Shown: one piece after another, positions 30,911-41,890 of the stretch
Layout of the letters: the number at the start of each line of letters is the position of its first letter
Position numbering within the stretch: the first letter of the stretch is position 1
Source: Echinarachnius parma
Taxonomy: Eukaryota > Echinodermata > Echinoidea > Clypeasteroida > Echinarachniidae
Assembly (NCBI GenBank): GCA_037951105.1
Contig: JBAMJV010009675.1
Coordinates: 1 to 64,000 of the forward strand
Reading direction: 5' to 3'
DNA: 64,000 nucleotides
Translations under genes and position numbers: made by a program
Notes under the pieces: generated by a model
Told to the model about the DNA's origin: nothing
The model's input: only the letters and a program-made list of their open reading frames with translations
Database searches by the model: none

Positions 30911-33900
30911 ATGGCTGAGAGACATGGTTTCCACGAAGCCCACTTCACGTCGCTGCCCTGTCAGAGCAACGTGTACGGCCTGACTTGCCTGGCGTACCCG
31001 GACGGGCTGGCGAAGGTCTTAGTCGCACCGCTGAAGGACAAGGTGGTCTCGCTCGAGTACGTGGCCGGCTCGGAGCGCGGCAAACTCAAGCCCATCGCAA
31101 AGGACATACACTTTGCAGGAATTCCAGGTATAATCTCTAATGTAATCAGTGTTGTAAATCATTTAAAATATGTAAACATTTTGTACAAACTTGCCATATT
31201 ATTTAGTCGTGAGTATTGCAGTGGCTCATGTATACATGGCATTCTCTTTAAATACTTTAGTCCACCCCCTCCATTCACTTACCTCCTTTCGTCACGGACA
31301 TGGACCAAAACCCACAGATACGTTTACAGACAGAGAGAGGGTGACCTAAACCACGATTAGGCCAAATATGCACATTTTTTAGATTTGATGTGTTACACTC
31401 AAATTTCTTATTATCTATGACTATGACGTTCATGACTTTAGAACTAACGATTTTATGCAAATTGATGTTACCATAATGTCTGCATCCTGGTTATCAAAGC
31501 TTGTGTGTTACCATAATGTCTGCATCCTGGTTATCAACCTTGTGCTGGTGCAAGTTGTCATCAAAACATCAATAACTTTCTATTCTTTTCATGATCCTCT
31601 TATGTCCGTGCAGACGATGCTGAGATTATCGGCATAGACTCCTACCAACGAGTAACAGAGGGCGGGGGAGGGCACACCATCGCCATCACTTTCACTAAGG
31701 TAAATGCCTAAATTGGCAGACCCTCCCATCCCATCACTGCTTAGATCTGTATTATGTAAGTGATACCTATTACGTTCAGGGTGATTTATTGATGTATCCC
31801 CCTTGAACATTTGGTATTATGTAAAGATTTACGCCTATTGCCAGTGCATCCTATCATCTTAATAGTAAAAATAATCACTCTTTCAAAAAGTTTTCCTGTA
31901 TATAGCTTGGACAACTACCAGTACCACCTAGGCAGTTTACCCATTACATATAGATCAGTTGTCCAAATTTTGCCTGTGCTGTGATGTTTAAAGCCAACAT
32001 TTAAACAGCTAATTAAGCACATTGTTTATGTTGTGTATAAAATTCATTAAATTCATAAAATTAAACACACCATTAGTATCACTATGAGTTAACAAACAAT
32101 ATTGTGCTATCATTCATCCATTTAGAAAATTAAGTGCACCATGAATGCTCATTTGAGCTTATGGGTCTGATTATTTTGGTGGACTTCTTTGGTGGACCTC
32201 TTTCTAATAGCCTGAATAGTCCTAATTATAGTGACTTTAATTTCTTATGTTTTAATCCTCTAAATGTATCTGATTGTCATCATTGTCTATTAAATACAGG
32301 ATGCAGAAACGGAGAATCCCATCCACTTCTTAAATCTGTACGCACCGTGGGAGAAAGGCTCGGAGTATGTGCTTGATGGCATTGATCGTAAGTCATCATT
32401 TGCGTAATCTGGGTTAAGTCTTAACCCGTTGCTTACGGGAACCGGGTGGGCTATGTACAAAGTCTATGGGGATTTCGGAATCTTGTAGTGAACGGGTTAA
32501 AATAGGACCAATAAATGACATTTGATGTATATAATTACATAATAATTACAATACCCTTTAATACTGTCTATGGAGCAGCAATGTGTGTGACGCAGTATAG
32601 TATTTGAGATATAATTTTGTTTTGCCTCTGACGAAGTTCCTTTTTGTAAGGACATCCAGCAATCGTTATAGATTAAATTACATTTTTCATCTATCTGATA
32701 ATTATGTGAAACATCTATTTTCTTTCAGAAACATGGACCAATATGGAACTAGATTTTACACCCTTCTATCTTTGCCATACAAAGTAAGTACCACTCATAT
32801 TTTGTGTATCGTATTCTTTCCCTTTAGACTGATCTATCTGTCTAAAATCTATCTATCTATCTATCTATCTATTATAATATAATATATATACTCATCTACC
32901 CTGTCGTATTGTTAACAATACATGTCAACTAAAAGATCTTTGAAGCTCAATGAGTAGCATTTGATAATTGTTGTTTCTTTTGGGTAAAAATATTATACTA
33001 TCAGTCTTGCAATTGTGACCAAACATATGATATTACTTTTCACTATCACTTGGATGTTTTGTTTTTTGTGAACATACTTGAAAGTAGTACATTTCTTTAC
33101 AATTTGCATTGAAAATACCATTTATTCTTCTCTCATATGTTTTGAATATATTTTCTGCATCAGGATTCTCGAGGATGGTGAGAGGGAGATTGTGTATCTG
33201 CTGACTGGATCCGACAAACAGGTTCATCTGTACAGAGAGGTATAAAGCTATAAACCACACAAACACAGCATTCATATGCACATTATTAACATACTGTTGT
33301 GTGTCGCAAGCAATGCATAGACAATGCATGGCTAGCTGGTATTGTTGGCACACCAACACATGCATTGTCTATGTAGTCTGTGGGACAAAGAAATTATGAT
33401 TATGGCATGTAAATGGTCGTACCGTTGTATGACCATTTACATCGTAGATGTGACACTCTTGCCTCTTGCCTGTTGCATTAATACTTTGTGTGCCAGGAAT
33501 GTTACAGCTCTATGGCATTCGTGTGTATTTGGATGGTGCAATAATGCAACCTTGGCACTCAAGGAGTCAAAATTTAATTTGCAATAAAATACTGCTTCTT
33601 CTTCTTCATTTTTGTGTCCATCAAATGTTTAGCCAAGATTGGGCACAGCTCACAGTCTTCCTGTTCCCTGTCATAAGGTCTTAAAAGCCGAACTGCTCTT
33701 CAAGGGCTGGGCATTGGGGGAATGTGTGGCATCGTTAAAGCTGAAGCATACCTGCCAACTGTTCCGATTTATTCGGAATATTCTGATTTTCTGAATTTTT
33801 AGGACCTTAAAAATCGGAATATTCCGATTTTTCGAAATTCTGAATGACCAAATATTATTATTTTTAATTTTTTTAAACATCTTTTTGCATGATCGGAAAG

Positions 33901-36900
33901 CGCCAGAAACGTACCAAACATGGCATAATCGGATAGATCACATCATGATAATCATTTATTAGACCCTTGAGCAGTGAAAACGATGTAAAAAAAAAAGAGC
34001 CCCTGTGAGCCCCAAAATAGCCCTCATGAATAATTTCACGAGGGCATTTTTCTCCCAGACCCCCACAGTGGGTACAGATTTCTGAATTTCAATTGTTGGC
34101 AGGTATGCTGAAGTGCCACAACTGGCTGTTGCATAAAATAAGTTGCTTTTGATGGCAAAGTTGCCAATCAAATGCTAGCTCATATATCAAACACAATGTT
34201 GCGCTTGTATTAATCAAACACAACTTTTATGAAATGGATTTTGCACACACCATAGATAGCCATTATTCATGAAACCCTGCTAGCTTTGGATTGTTAGGCC
34301 AATAAGGAATGCAACAGGTCAACATCTTAGGATTTAGCTACCAGCTAGAATTAGCTGGGTTAGCTTATGATACCTACTAGTTAACCAGCAATTGGCATCT
34401 TAAAGACCACTAGCTGCATACTTAGCCCAATCGTCCAAAATAGTGAAGAAACCCCCTTTATCTCACACATACTCTTATATTATTCCCTAAGGAAAAGTTG
34501 AATAAACAGTCATTTTATTCAAGAAATCACTGTTTTTCACTAAAATCGGTGATAAGTTTGAATTATCATTTTTTGATTAGGAGTCTGGTGGGAGGTTCTC
34601 TTTCTCTGAGCATCCCGTCAGCAGTCTGTTTCCAGAGTTCCAGGATCTACCTTGCGTGTGAGTAACGATTTTTAAAGGGATAGTTCAGTTTTGGTTTAGA
34701 GCACGCTTCACGAAATAATTCACTAGTGTGGTAATGAAAAACTAAGTGTAAGACTTGGAAGAGCACGTGATTTTAAAGATAGAACAAACTTTATTTGATC
34801 AAAATCAGTTGAGAAACATCTGAAATATCAATAAATATATCCGATTGGAATAAATGTGGAGCCCACACTTTTTAGATGATTGTAATATGAAAAAAGCAGT
34901 AGTACTCTTTAAGCTGAAAGTTAAGAATCTAAACAATATCAGGCATTATTACAAAATATTAACCTGTTCCCTTTGAGATTCTGAAATCCCCATACGGACT
35001 TTGTACACAGCCTAACCGTAGTCAAGGGGGTCAGGCATTTTTCTCGAATCAAATGAGCAACAAAAATGTCTGATTTCTGCCTTCTTTTCTGATGCGCTGT
35101 GTTAGGAAATGCAAATTGTCCCTTTTAACTTATTCTTTATCCAATGTTACTTCATCTTTTTTTTGTTTACAGTGCACTATGGCTTGAATTTAGAAATCTG
35201 AGTGACAGTAGGCGTCTGAGTGCTGTTGGCTGCAGAAGTGGATACATCAGACTCAGCCTGGTCAATACCAAGAACAATAGTAAGTAGGAAATCATTATTG
35301 TAACTTCAGTTCTAAATACTAGTTCAAGAAGTTTGATGATAATAATAAGTTACATTGAATACATAATGTATATAGTGCATAATATGATAAATTCATCTCT
35401 AAGCTCATCAAGACTCAACTTAAAGGGGACCACCAGGCAAAGAACAACACATTATTATATGTTTTGGTACCGTTTTGTGATATCAAATAGATACCCAACA
35501 TTTTGCAAAGGGTTGTGTAATTCATAAACAAAGCAATTAATTTCCACCACTTACGGAACCACTACTATTTCCTGGTTCCATACGGGCCAAACATTTGTGA
35601 GTGCGCCAATGCTATTCACGCGTACGTTTGTAGACAATAGCATCCCGGGCGATTCGTTCGCTCTGCACACATTAGTCTTCGCAATTCAGACCGCATGAAC
35701 GCATGCTTTATAATGGTGATGCGTTTTCCAATTATATATTTTTTCTGGAAACATATTTTTGTGAACTTGTTGATGGAATGGAATACTAAAGATGTTACCT
35801 TTCTTTAATAAGAATATTATTTTTGGGTGGTGGTACCCTTTAAGCAGTGACCAGGTACGAATGGCCACTAGAAATTCTGTTGGGCCACCTGAAATATTAA
35901 AATGTAGGTGGCCCAACTTGGGTGGTGGTACCCTTTAAGCAGTGACCAGGTACGAATGGCCACTAGAAATTCTGTTGGGCCACCTGAAATATTAAAATGT
36001 AGGTGGCCCAACTTTGGGGTGTTGCATAAAGAGTTGCGATTAATCGTAAGTCAGAAAATGAACATAAATGCTCAAATCTGATTGGCTCAAATGTGCATGT
36101 TTTCTGATTTGCGATCAATCGTCATTGTCATTTTGCCACTAGAAACTCTTCTATTGGCAACCAACTAATTATGATCTACAACACACAGTTCTGTGGTTGG
36201 TAGTTTATCTGAGTGTTTAATTTGTCCACCTGAAAAAAAAAAGCTTAAGTGAAATCCCTGATTACCCTTTTTTTTTCTTCTAAATTTCTAGAAATTGTTG
36301 AGCAGTGGGAGACCTGCCACGATAGCGCCATCACTTGTCTGCGCATCTTCACGTCAGCCACCCACATAGCGCCACCAACCTCCGTGCTCGACCGCATGAA
36401 ACAAGGCGACGAAGATACGGACAAAAAACGAAGATGACAGCGAGGGCTTTGATGGCGTTGCAGACTGTGATTATAGCCTCCTCGTCACAAGTGCCTTGGA
36501 GGTGGCCGTTGTTTACAGGTTTGAATAAATTAAATTTGTTTTTGCATTATGAGTGAAATCACTTTGCTTCAATCTATTACCAGTACAATTGACTGTGCCC
36601 TCTACTCCTGTGTGGCTGATCTGAACTGATGTAGACATAATATGAATCAACTAAATAAAATCAATTTGTTAAATTGTCATTTGTTTTTTCCCCATTCTTG
36701 TTTCTATCTATAGGCACATTTTGAAGGAAGGATTCAAGCGGCAGCTGGCATTGCCCCAGAGTGACATGTTTGACTGTGCCCTCTGCTCTTGTGTGGCTGA
36801 CCTGAATTGGGACGGACACAATGAGCTCCTTATTGGCACCTACGGACAGGTGGGTCTAAATATTAAATTATGTCATCTCATCTTGAACAAAATCAATCTT

Positions 36901-38801
36901 TTTATGCCTCCGCAAACGAAGTGGCCGGAGGCATTATGTTTTCGGGTTGTCCGTCCGTCCGTCCCGTTTTCGTCGTCGCGATATCTCAAGAACCTGTTGA
37001 CGGATCAATTTCAAACTTAGTATGAGTGTACATATTGGGGTGACAATGATCTGATAAGATTTTGGGGGTCATGAGGTCAAAGGTCAAGGTCACAGGGTGC
37101 AATATATATGCAAATATAGCTTGTTATGGCAAAATCTCAAGAACCGTATGTCAAATTTAAATCAAAATTGGTATGTGAATGTATCTTAGGGAGCCAATGA
37201 AGCCATACAATTTTGGGGTCATGAGGTCAAGGTCACAGGACTCAATAAATACATGCAAAAATAGCTTGTAATGGTAAAATCTTAAGAACTGAATGTCAGA
37301 TTTCAATCAAACTTGGTACCTGAATGTATCTTAGGGGACTGATGTAGCCATACAATTTTGGGGTCATGAGGTCAAAGTTCAAGGTCATGGAATTCATAGA
37401 TGCGAAATAGCTTGTAGTTGTAAAAACTCAAGAAATGAATGTCAGATTTTAATCACACTTGGTACCTGAATGTATCTTATGGAGCCAATGTAGCACTACA
37501 ATCTTGGGGTCATGAGGTCAAAGGTCAAGGTCACATGACTCATTATACGTGTATATGCCAAAATAGCTCGTAATTGTGATATCTCAAGATCTGGTTGATG
37601 AATTCCCATCAAAATTGAGTTTACAGTATTGATTCAATGCATGTTAATTTTGGCTTGATTTTAAAATTGCGTGATAGCGGAGGCATAATTAGATCCATCT
37701 ATTTGTATCTGATATGGTAGTCCCATCTTGCATCTTGCAGCTAACACAATGAACTGCTCATTGGCACCTATGGACAGGTCGGTCAAGAACTCAAGATATT
37801 ATACAGTTGAACCTCTTTTTAATGAGCTCTGTAATAACGAAGAACCTGATATTGCGAGGTTATTTCAAAGGTCATGGTTGTAAGTATTTGTATTTTATTA
37901 TTTTTAAGTCCCGATACAATGAGATATCTGATAAAATATTTTTCATCTCAGAACTGTCAACTGCTTGGAACGGCTCTGTGTTGTTAAACTGGGAGAATTA
38001 TGGAGGTGATGGGTACAAGTCTGCCTTTCCCCATTTTGAAATAATTTTCTGGTAATTTATATCATCTACTTTAACACTAACCATCAGGTTTTGCTGGTAT
38101 ACAAGTTCACCCCGTTCGATGGTAACAATGACGCGAAGGATGCAGAAAGTCCGAAGTGCGCCTCCCCAGATGCAAAAGAAGATGACAGTATGGATGGAAT
38201 CACCTTCACCGTACCTCCGAGCAGCGAAGCCGCGGAACCAGCCGCCAGAGAAGCCAATTTGTCGCCAAGCAGAGATGGGAAAAGTGAGGCCAGTCGAGGA
38301 CTCGGTCGCTACGAGTTACTCTGGTCGCGCAACTTTGCGACTCCGATACTGGCCCTGAACCACTTCGATCTGACCGGAGACGGACTGCGGGAGATCATCG
38401 TGCTTTCTACCAGGGGACTGCACATTCTGCAGGTAGCTTTTGCTTCCTTGTGGCCCAAATCTTTCAAAAATTTCTACAAAATTGTTATAATTAATTATTT
38501 AAAACTTTGTGTAGTTTTTTTAATGATGGATTGAATGAAGTTGAATTGAATAATGCAGGTATTGTGAAGATTCATACTCTATTCGATAACAAATATATAC
38601 TTTAGGATACCACAAACAAAACTGTTATTTGCCTTTCCCTGATGGAGGTTGAACACTGACTGAAGGATACAGAATTTGACTTTTTAGAACAAATGGATAT
38701 TTGCTACAGTAGGGTATACATAATTCAGGTTAAAGCACAGTGTAAAATGTAGTTTGACATCGGGCCGACATACATATGCTATACTCTATACACTAACATA
38801 A

Positions 38802-38836
<35 letters not shown>

Positions 38837-39096
38837 TACCCTGACCCTAGGATGGTGGCTATAGGTCAGATTAACAGAAATGTTGGCTATATTTATGCGC
38901 GAGTTGAGTAAATTACAGAATATGGATGTCGGCCTGGTGTAAAATTTGTGTAAAATGCTCCTGATTTGTTCACACCAGTTTTGCTTTATCTTAACCATGG
39001 TGTCTTTATCTTTTCTTCACCCAGCACAATCTAGACAATGCAACCCAGAGGTGTCTGGAAGGCCTGAGACATCTGGTTGCAGGGGAGCCAACTTGA
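30911..39096 (+). CDS. KPTN: Kaptin, KICSTOR complex subunit (complete)
   Basis: Kaptin is a subunit of KICSTOR, which holds GATOR1 on lysosomes to restrain mTORC1; it was first described as actin-associated. Exons: 30911-31127, 31614-31699, 32300-32387, 32729-32783, 33164-33239, 34581-34657, 35173-35279, 36292-36518, 36714-36849, 38088-38432 and 39025-39096, with GT/AG junctions and consistent phases. About 494 residues result (human 436). Matches to the human order: CQSNVYGL, KPIAKDIHF, DAEIIGIDSY, MELDFTPFYLCH, LLTGSDKQVHLY, RRLSAVGCRSGYIRL, EVAVVYR, ALCSCVADLNWDGHNELLIG (FG-GAP-like, ~332-352) and HFDLTGDGLREIIVLSTRG (second, ~448-466). Exon 10 carries an extra acidic, Ser-rich loop. Exon 8 has six A's at 36423-36428 where five keep the frame; downstream NEDDSEGFDG... 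is clearly the continuation. The last exon (HNLDNATQRCLEGLRHLVAG) is followed by an array of copies. Confidence 0.95.
31468..31550. repeat. 36-base tandem duplication in KPTN intron 1
   Basis: GTTACCATAATGTCTGCATC then CTGGTTATCAA occurs twice in a row (31468 and 31506). Small, recent-looking. Confidence 0.9.
32425..32496. mobile_element. Very short TTAA-flanked MITE (72 bases)
   Basis: CCCGTTGCTTACGGGAACCG at the left and, inverted, CCCGTTCACTACAAGATTCC at the right, with TTAA on both sides (32421-32424, 32497-32500). An antisense relative lies at 34964-35035 (TTAACCTGTTCCCTTTGAGA) and a diverged one near 12722. TTAA duplication suggests a piggyBac-type mobiliser. Confidence 0.65.
33310..33480. 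repeat. Repeat with internal inverted pairs, KPTN intron 5
   Basis: GCATAGACAATGCATGG pairs with ATGCATTGTCTATGT, and GTAAATGGTCGTAC with TATGACCATTTAC. A related block lies at 50455-50640. A (CTAT)n run lies upstream at about 32850-32872. Confidence 0.6.
33747..34107. mobile_element. MITE with CATACCTGCCAAC ends
   Basis: CATACCTGCCAACTGTTCCG at the left and TTGGCAGGTATG at the right form the terminal inverted repeat, with CTGAAG repeated directly on both sides (33741-33746, 34108-34113). The interior includes ATTCCGATTTT repeats and no gene. It lies in KPTN intron 5. Confidence 0.82.
35424..35839. mobile_element. TTAA-flanked MITE, family with AGGGGACCACC ends (copy 1)
   Basis: AGGGGACCACCAGGCAAAGA ... 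GGGTGGTGGTACCCT, flanked by TTAA. The interior carries GGAACCACTACTATTTCCTG and a CpG-containing ACGCGTACGTTTG segment, non-coding. Two more copies: 50770-51190 (reverse) and 63783 to the window end. It lies in KPTN intron 7. Confidence 0.88.
35825..36013. repeat. ~97-base tandem duplication overlapping the MITE end
   Basis: GGGTGGTGGTACCCTTTAAG, CAGTGACCAGGTACGAATGG and CACTAGAAATTCTGTTGGGC are present twice, in direct tandem (about 35825-35922 and 35923-36013). The unit joins the last bases of the MITE to its flank, so the duplication happened after insertion. Confidence 0.9.
36018..36125. mobile_element. MITE of the 'GATTAATCGCAA' family
   Basis: GGGGTGTTGCATAAAGAGTT, GCGATTAATCGTAAGTCAGA and a partial inverted right end (TCTGATTTGCGATCAATCG). 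Compare 14641-14822 and 27100-27262. Confidence 0.65.
36575..36640 (+). pseudogene. Copy of part of KPTN exon 9, upstream of it
   Basis: GACTGTGCCCTCTACTCCTG, TGTGGCTGATCTGAACTGAT closely matches GACTGTGCCCTCTGCTCTTG, TGTGGCTGACCTGAATTGGG in exon 9 (36714-36849), about 190 bases downstream. The frame meets a TGA where the exon has TGG. No acceptor is preserved. Confidence 0.85.
36903..37687. mobile_element. TIR element with tandem AGGTCA-rich units (KPTN intron 9)
   Basis: Ends TATGCCTCCGC and GCGGAGGCATA. A GTCCGTCCGTCCGTCC run follows the left end. The interior is four ~145-base units, each with AACTTGGTACCTGAATGTAT-like text and a GGTCATGAGGTCAAAGGTCA / AGGTCAAGGTCAC block (near 37070, 37210, 37363, 37508). 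No gene. The structure is a MITE with a diverged internal minisatellite, a type common in marine invertebrates. Confidence 0.82.
37735..37785 (+). pseudogene. Copy of the 3' part of KPTN exon 9, downstream of it
   Basis: ACACAATGAACTGCTCATTG then GCACCTATGGACAGGT parallels ACACAATGAGCTCCTTATTG then GCACCTACGGACAGGT, including the splice donor GT. It lies about 0.9 kb after exon 9, behind the 36903-37687 element. A pogo-like end (CAGTTGAACCTCTTTTTAAT) follows at 37804. Confidence 0.8.
38757..38937. mobile_element. Small MITE containing telomere-like repeats
   Basis: GACATCGGGCCGACATACAT and, inverted at the right, the complement of ATATGGATGTCGGCCTGG bound about 180 bases. Inside, 38800-38850 is a short (CCCTAA)n run of seven or eight imperfect units. 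It lies in KPTN intron 10. Confidence 0.7.
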
Positions 39097-40628
39097 AGAA
39101 CCACTTGAAAGCGATACTAGACTCAAAGAGAATATAATTGGACTCAAATTTAGATGTTTGGCTCTAATTAACTGGTTGGCAGACTTGTCCAGAAAGAGGA
39201 GAATTAAACCAAAACCAGATACGCTTGTACGAGGTATTGTCTCAAGACTATTGCTTGATATCACAACTCAGTTAGGCAGTCATTGATCATGTTCAGCATA
39301 GAGAAGAATCCCAGATGTTCTGGGACGCCCGAGACGTCTGGTGGGAGAGGAACCAACGTGAAGAACCACTTGAAGCAAGACAAGACCCAAGCAATTTGGA
39401 CTAAAATTGTAGGTGTCTGGCTCTGGTTAACAGAATGGACTGGTCCAGAAAGAGGAGAATTAAACCCAAATCAAATATGCTTGAGCGGGGTATTGTCTCG
39501 AGACTAGTACTTGATATTATCAGAACTCAATTGGGCAGTCATTGATCATGATCAGCATAGAGGAGAAGTATCCCAGAGGTGTCTGGAAGACCTGAGATGT
39601 CTTGTGGGAGAGGAACCAATGTGAAGAACCATTTGAAGCGAGACTAGACTCAAACAGTCTTGGACTCAATTTACGTGTTTGGCTCTAGTTAACAGAATGG
39701 ACTGGTCCAGAAAGAGGAGAATCAAACCATAACCAAATACGCTTGAATGAAGTATTTTCTCGAGAATAGAACTCAATATCAGAACTCAGTTAGGCAGTTG
39801 CTGAACATGTTCAGCATCGAGAATTATCCCAGAGGTATCTGGGAGGTCTGAGACATCTGGTGGGAGAGGAGGCAACGTGAAGAACCACTTGAAGCGAGAA
39901 TAGACGCAAACAGTCTTGGACTCGAATTTAGATGTTTGGCTCAAGTTAACTGGTTGGACTGGTCCAGAAAGAGGAGAATTAAACATAAACTAAAATACCT
40001 TTGAATGAGGGATTTGACTAAAGAATAGTACTTGATATCAGGACTCACTTTATAGGCAGACGTTGATCTTGTTCAGCATTGTGAAGTATCCCAGAGGTGT
40101 CTGGAAGACCTGAGACGTTATGTTGGAGAGGAGCCAATGGGGAGAACCACTTGAAGCAAACCAGACCTGACTAGTCTTGGACTCAAAATGAGGTGTTTGG
40201 CTCAAGTTAACTGGTTGGACTGGTCCAGAAATTTAAACAAATTAAACCAAAATCAAATATGCTTGAGCGGGGTATTGTCTCAAGAATATTATTTGATATT
40301 ATCAGAACTCAGTTAGGCAGTTGTTGATCATATTAAGCATACAGAAGTATCCCAGAGGTGTCTGGAATACCTGAGATGTATTGTGGGAGAGGAGCCAAAG
40401 TGAAGAACCATTTGAAGCAAGACTAAACTCAAACAGTCTTGGACTCAAATTTAGGTGTTTGGCTAAAGTAAACTGGTTGGACTGGCCCAGAAAGAGAAGA
40501 ATTAAACCAAAATCAGCAGGGTATTGTTTCAAGAATATAAATTGATATTATGATTATCAGAACTCAGTTAGGCAGTCGTTGGTCATGTTCAGCATTGAGA
40601 AGTATCCCAGAGGTGTCTGGAAGACCTG

Positions 40629-41751
40629 GGCCGGGGGTGTTTCACAAAGATTCTCGAACTTAACACTAAGTTGGACTTAACAATTACCGTATTTACCGGC
40701 GTAATCGCCGCATACTTTTTCCTCGAAAAAACCAAGCAAAGTTGGGGTGCGGCGCATACGCGGCGATAGTCAAATTTTCACTCTTGACTGACCTCAAAAC
40801 AACACATTTCAGCAGTTGTGGGACTATTGGTTGTATTGCACTGTATTGTATTGGGTGATAAAATATTATTTAGCCCAATTGTGTACGTTTACCCTGGCCT
40901 AGAATGGTTTCTCACCTTTTTTGCCGATATTTGCTAAATCCGATACGTTTTTAACTTCAAAGTTACGAAACAAATGCACTGCCAGCGCCGCGCTTGCCTG
41001 CCATCGATCTAGCTACGTGCATTATGGATGCAGCGCATGACCGCATGATAAAGATAATGTATACTAAATGGTTTTGGCAAAGACAGCAGAGCGCCGCGTA
41101 CGCGTGCTAAGGCGTGCTCGCGAGCTATGCGATTGACTCGATATACAAACGTTTACATACATAAATATTTGTACATGTACATGCGTAAGCCAGCTGCGCT
41201 GACAATCTCGAAAGTGCTGGCAATCTCGTAATACATGTAGCGCTAGAGTTCTCGTTCCTATTCAGGAAAACTATATTTTTGCTCGAAACTAAGGTAATTC
41301 TGAATATTTTGTAACTATGTTTTCGTAGATATTGTGAAAGAAATATATCAAGATGAGGAGAAAAATTTGGAAAACCATTAAATTCCCGCTTTTTTTGTCG
41401 CCAGTTTTCCTAGCGCACTTTTTTTTTTCAATTTCAATGCTCAAAGTCCGCATGTGGCGTTTACGCGGATGCGGCGATTACGCCGGTAAATACGGTATGG
41501 AAAACCATTTGTAGCATCGAAATAAAACATATTCAAAGGCAAAAAATGTAAGTATTTAAAAGGTTGAACAAAAAATTATATCAATTATTTCATGGCCCCT
41601 TGATAATAACAAAATTAACTGATTTTTATCAAACTTTATGCCTTTTCAAAAAACTGTTTTGACAAGTTACAAAGAAACTAACAGCTTTCCATAGTAGTTA
41701 GGTCCAACTTAGAATTCAGTTCAACTTTGAATGCTTGTGAAACACCCCCTT
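40629..41751. mobile_element. TIR element inserted in the KPTN exon array
   Basis: GGGGGTGTTTCACAAAGATT at the left and GCTTGTGAAACACCCCC at the right are inverted; AAGTTGGACTTA and TAGGTCCAACTT continue the match. It splits array unit 7 between GAAGACCTG and AGACGTCTTG. Only ~310 bases are its own; the rest is the nested 40687-41495 element. Confidence 0.85.
40687..41495. mobile_element. Nested TA-flanked element (CCGTATTTACCGGCGTAATC)
   Basis: CCGTATTTACCGGCGTAATC + GCCGC and its exact inverted copy at the right, with TA on both sides. The 0.8-kb interior has no transposase. Ends are of the same style as 22237-23383 (CCGTATTTGTCGGTG) and 49771-50212 (CCGTAAAACTCCGTG), suggesting related families. 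Confidence 0.87.
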
Positions 41752-41890
41752 AGACGTCTTGTGGGAGAGGAGCCAACGTGAAGAACCACTTGAAGCAAGA
41801 CTACTTGCAAGCAATTTGGGGCTCAAATTTAGGTGTTGGACTCAAAAGTACAGTCTCAAAAATATTCTGTGATATCAGAGCTCAATCGAG

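Larger units (their letters stand above)
39297..41890 (+). repeat. Tandem array of KPTN last-exon copies (units 2-7)
   Basis: Downstream of the KPTN stop, ~260-base units repeat the last exon plus its 3' flank. Exon-like segments start at 39297, 39556, 39815, 40077, 40338 and 40593, each after AG (mostly GTTCAG or GATCAG). Units 3 to 6 stay open in the same frame to a stop: HRGEVSQRCLEDLRCLVGEE..., HRELSQRYLGGLRHLVGEEA..., HCEVSQRCLEDLRRYVGEEP... and HTEVSQRCLEYLRCIVGEEP.... Unit 2 is one base out of frame; unit 7 has an early TGA and is split by the transposon at 40629-41751. They could serve as alternative last exons or simply be recent relics. Confidence 0.88.

Noticed and set aside
38795-38852. 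True telomere or chromosome end
   Set aside because: Only about eight imperfect units, enclosed by MITE inverted repeats within a gene intron.
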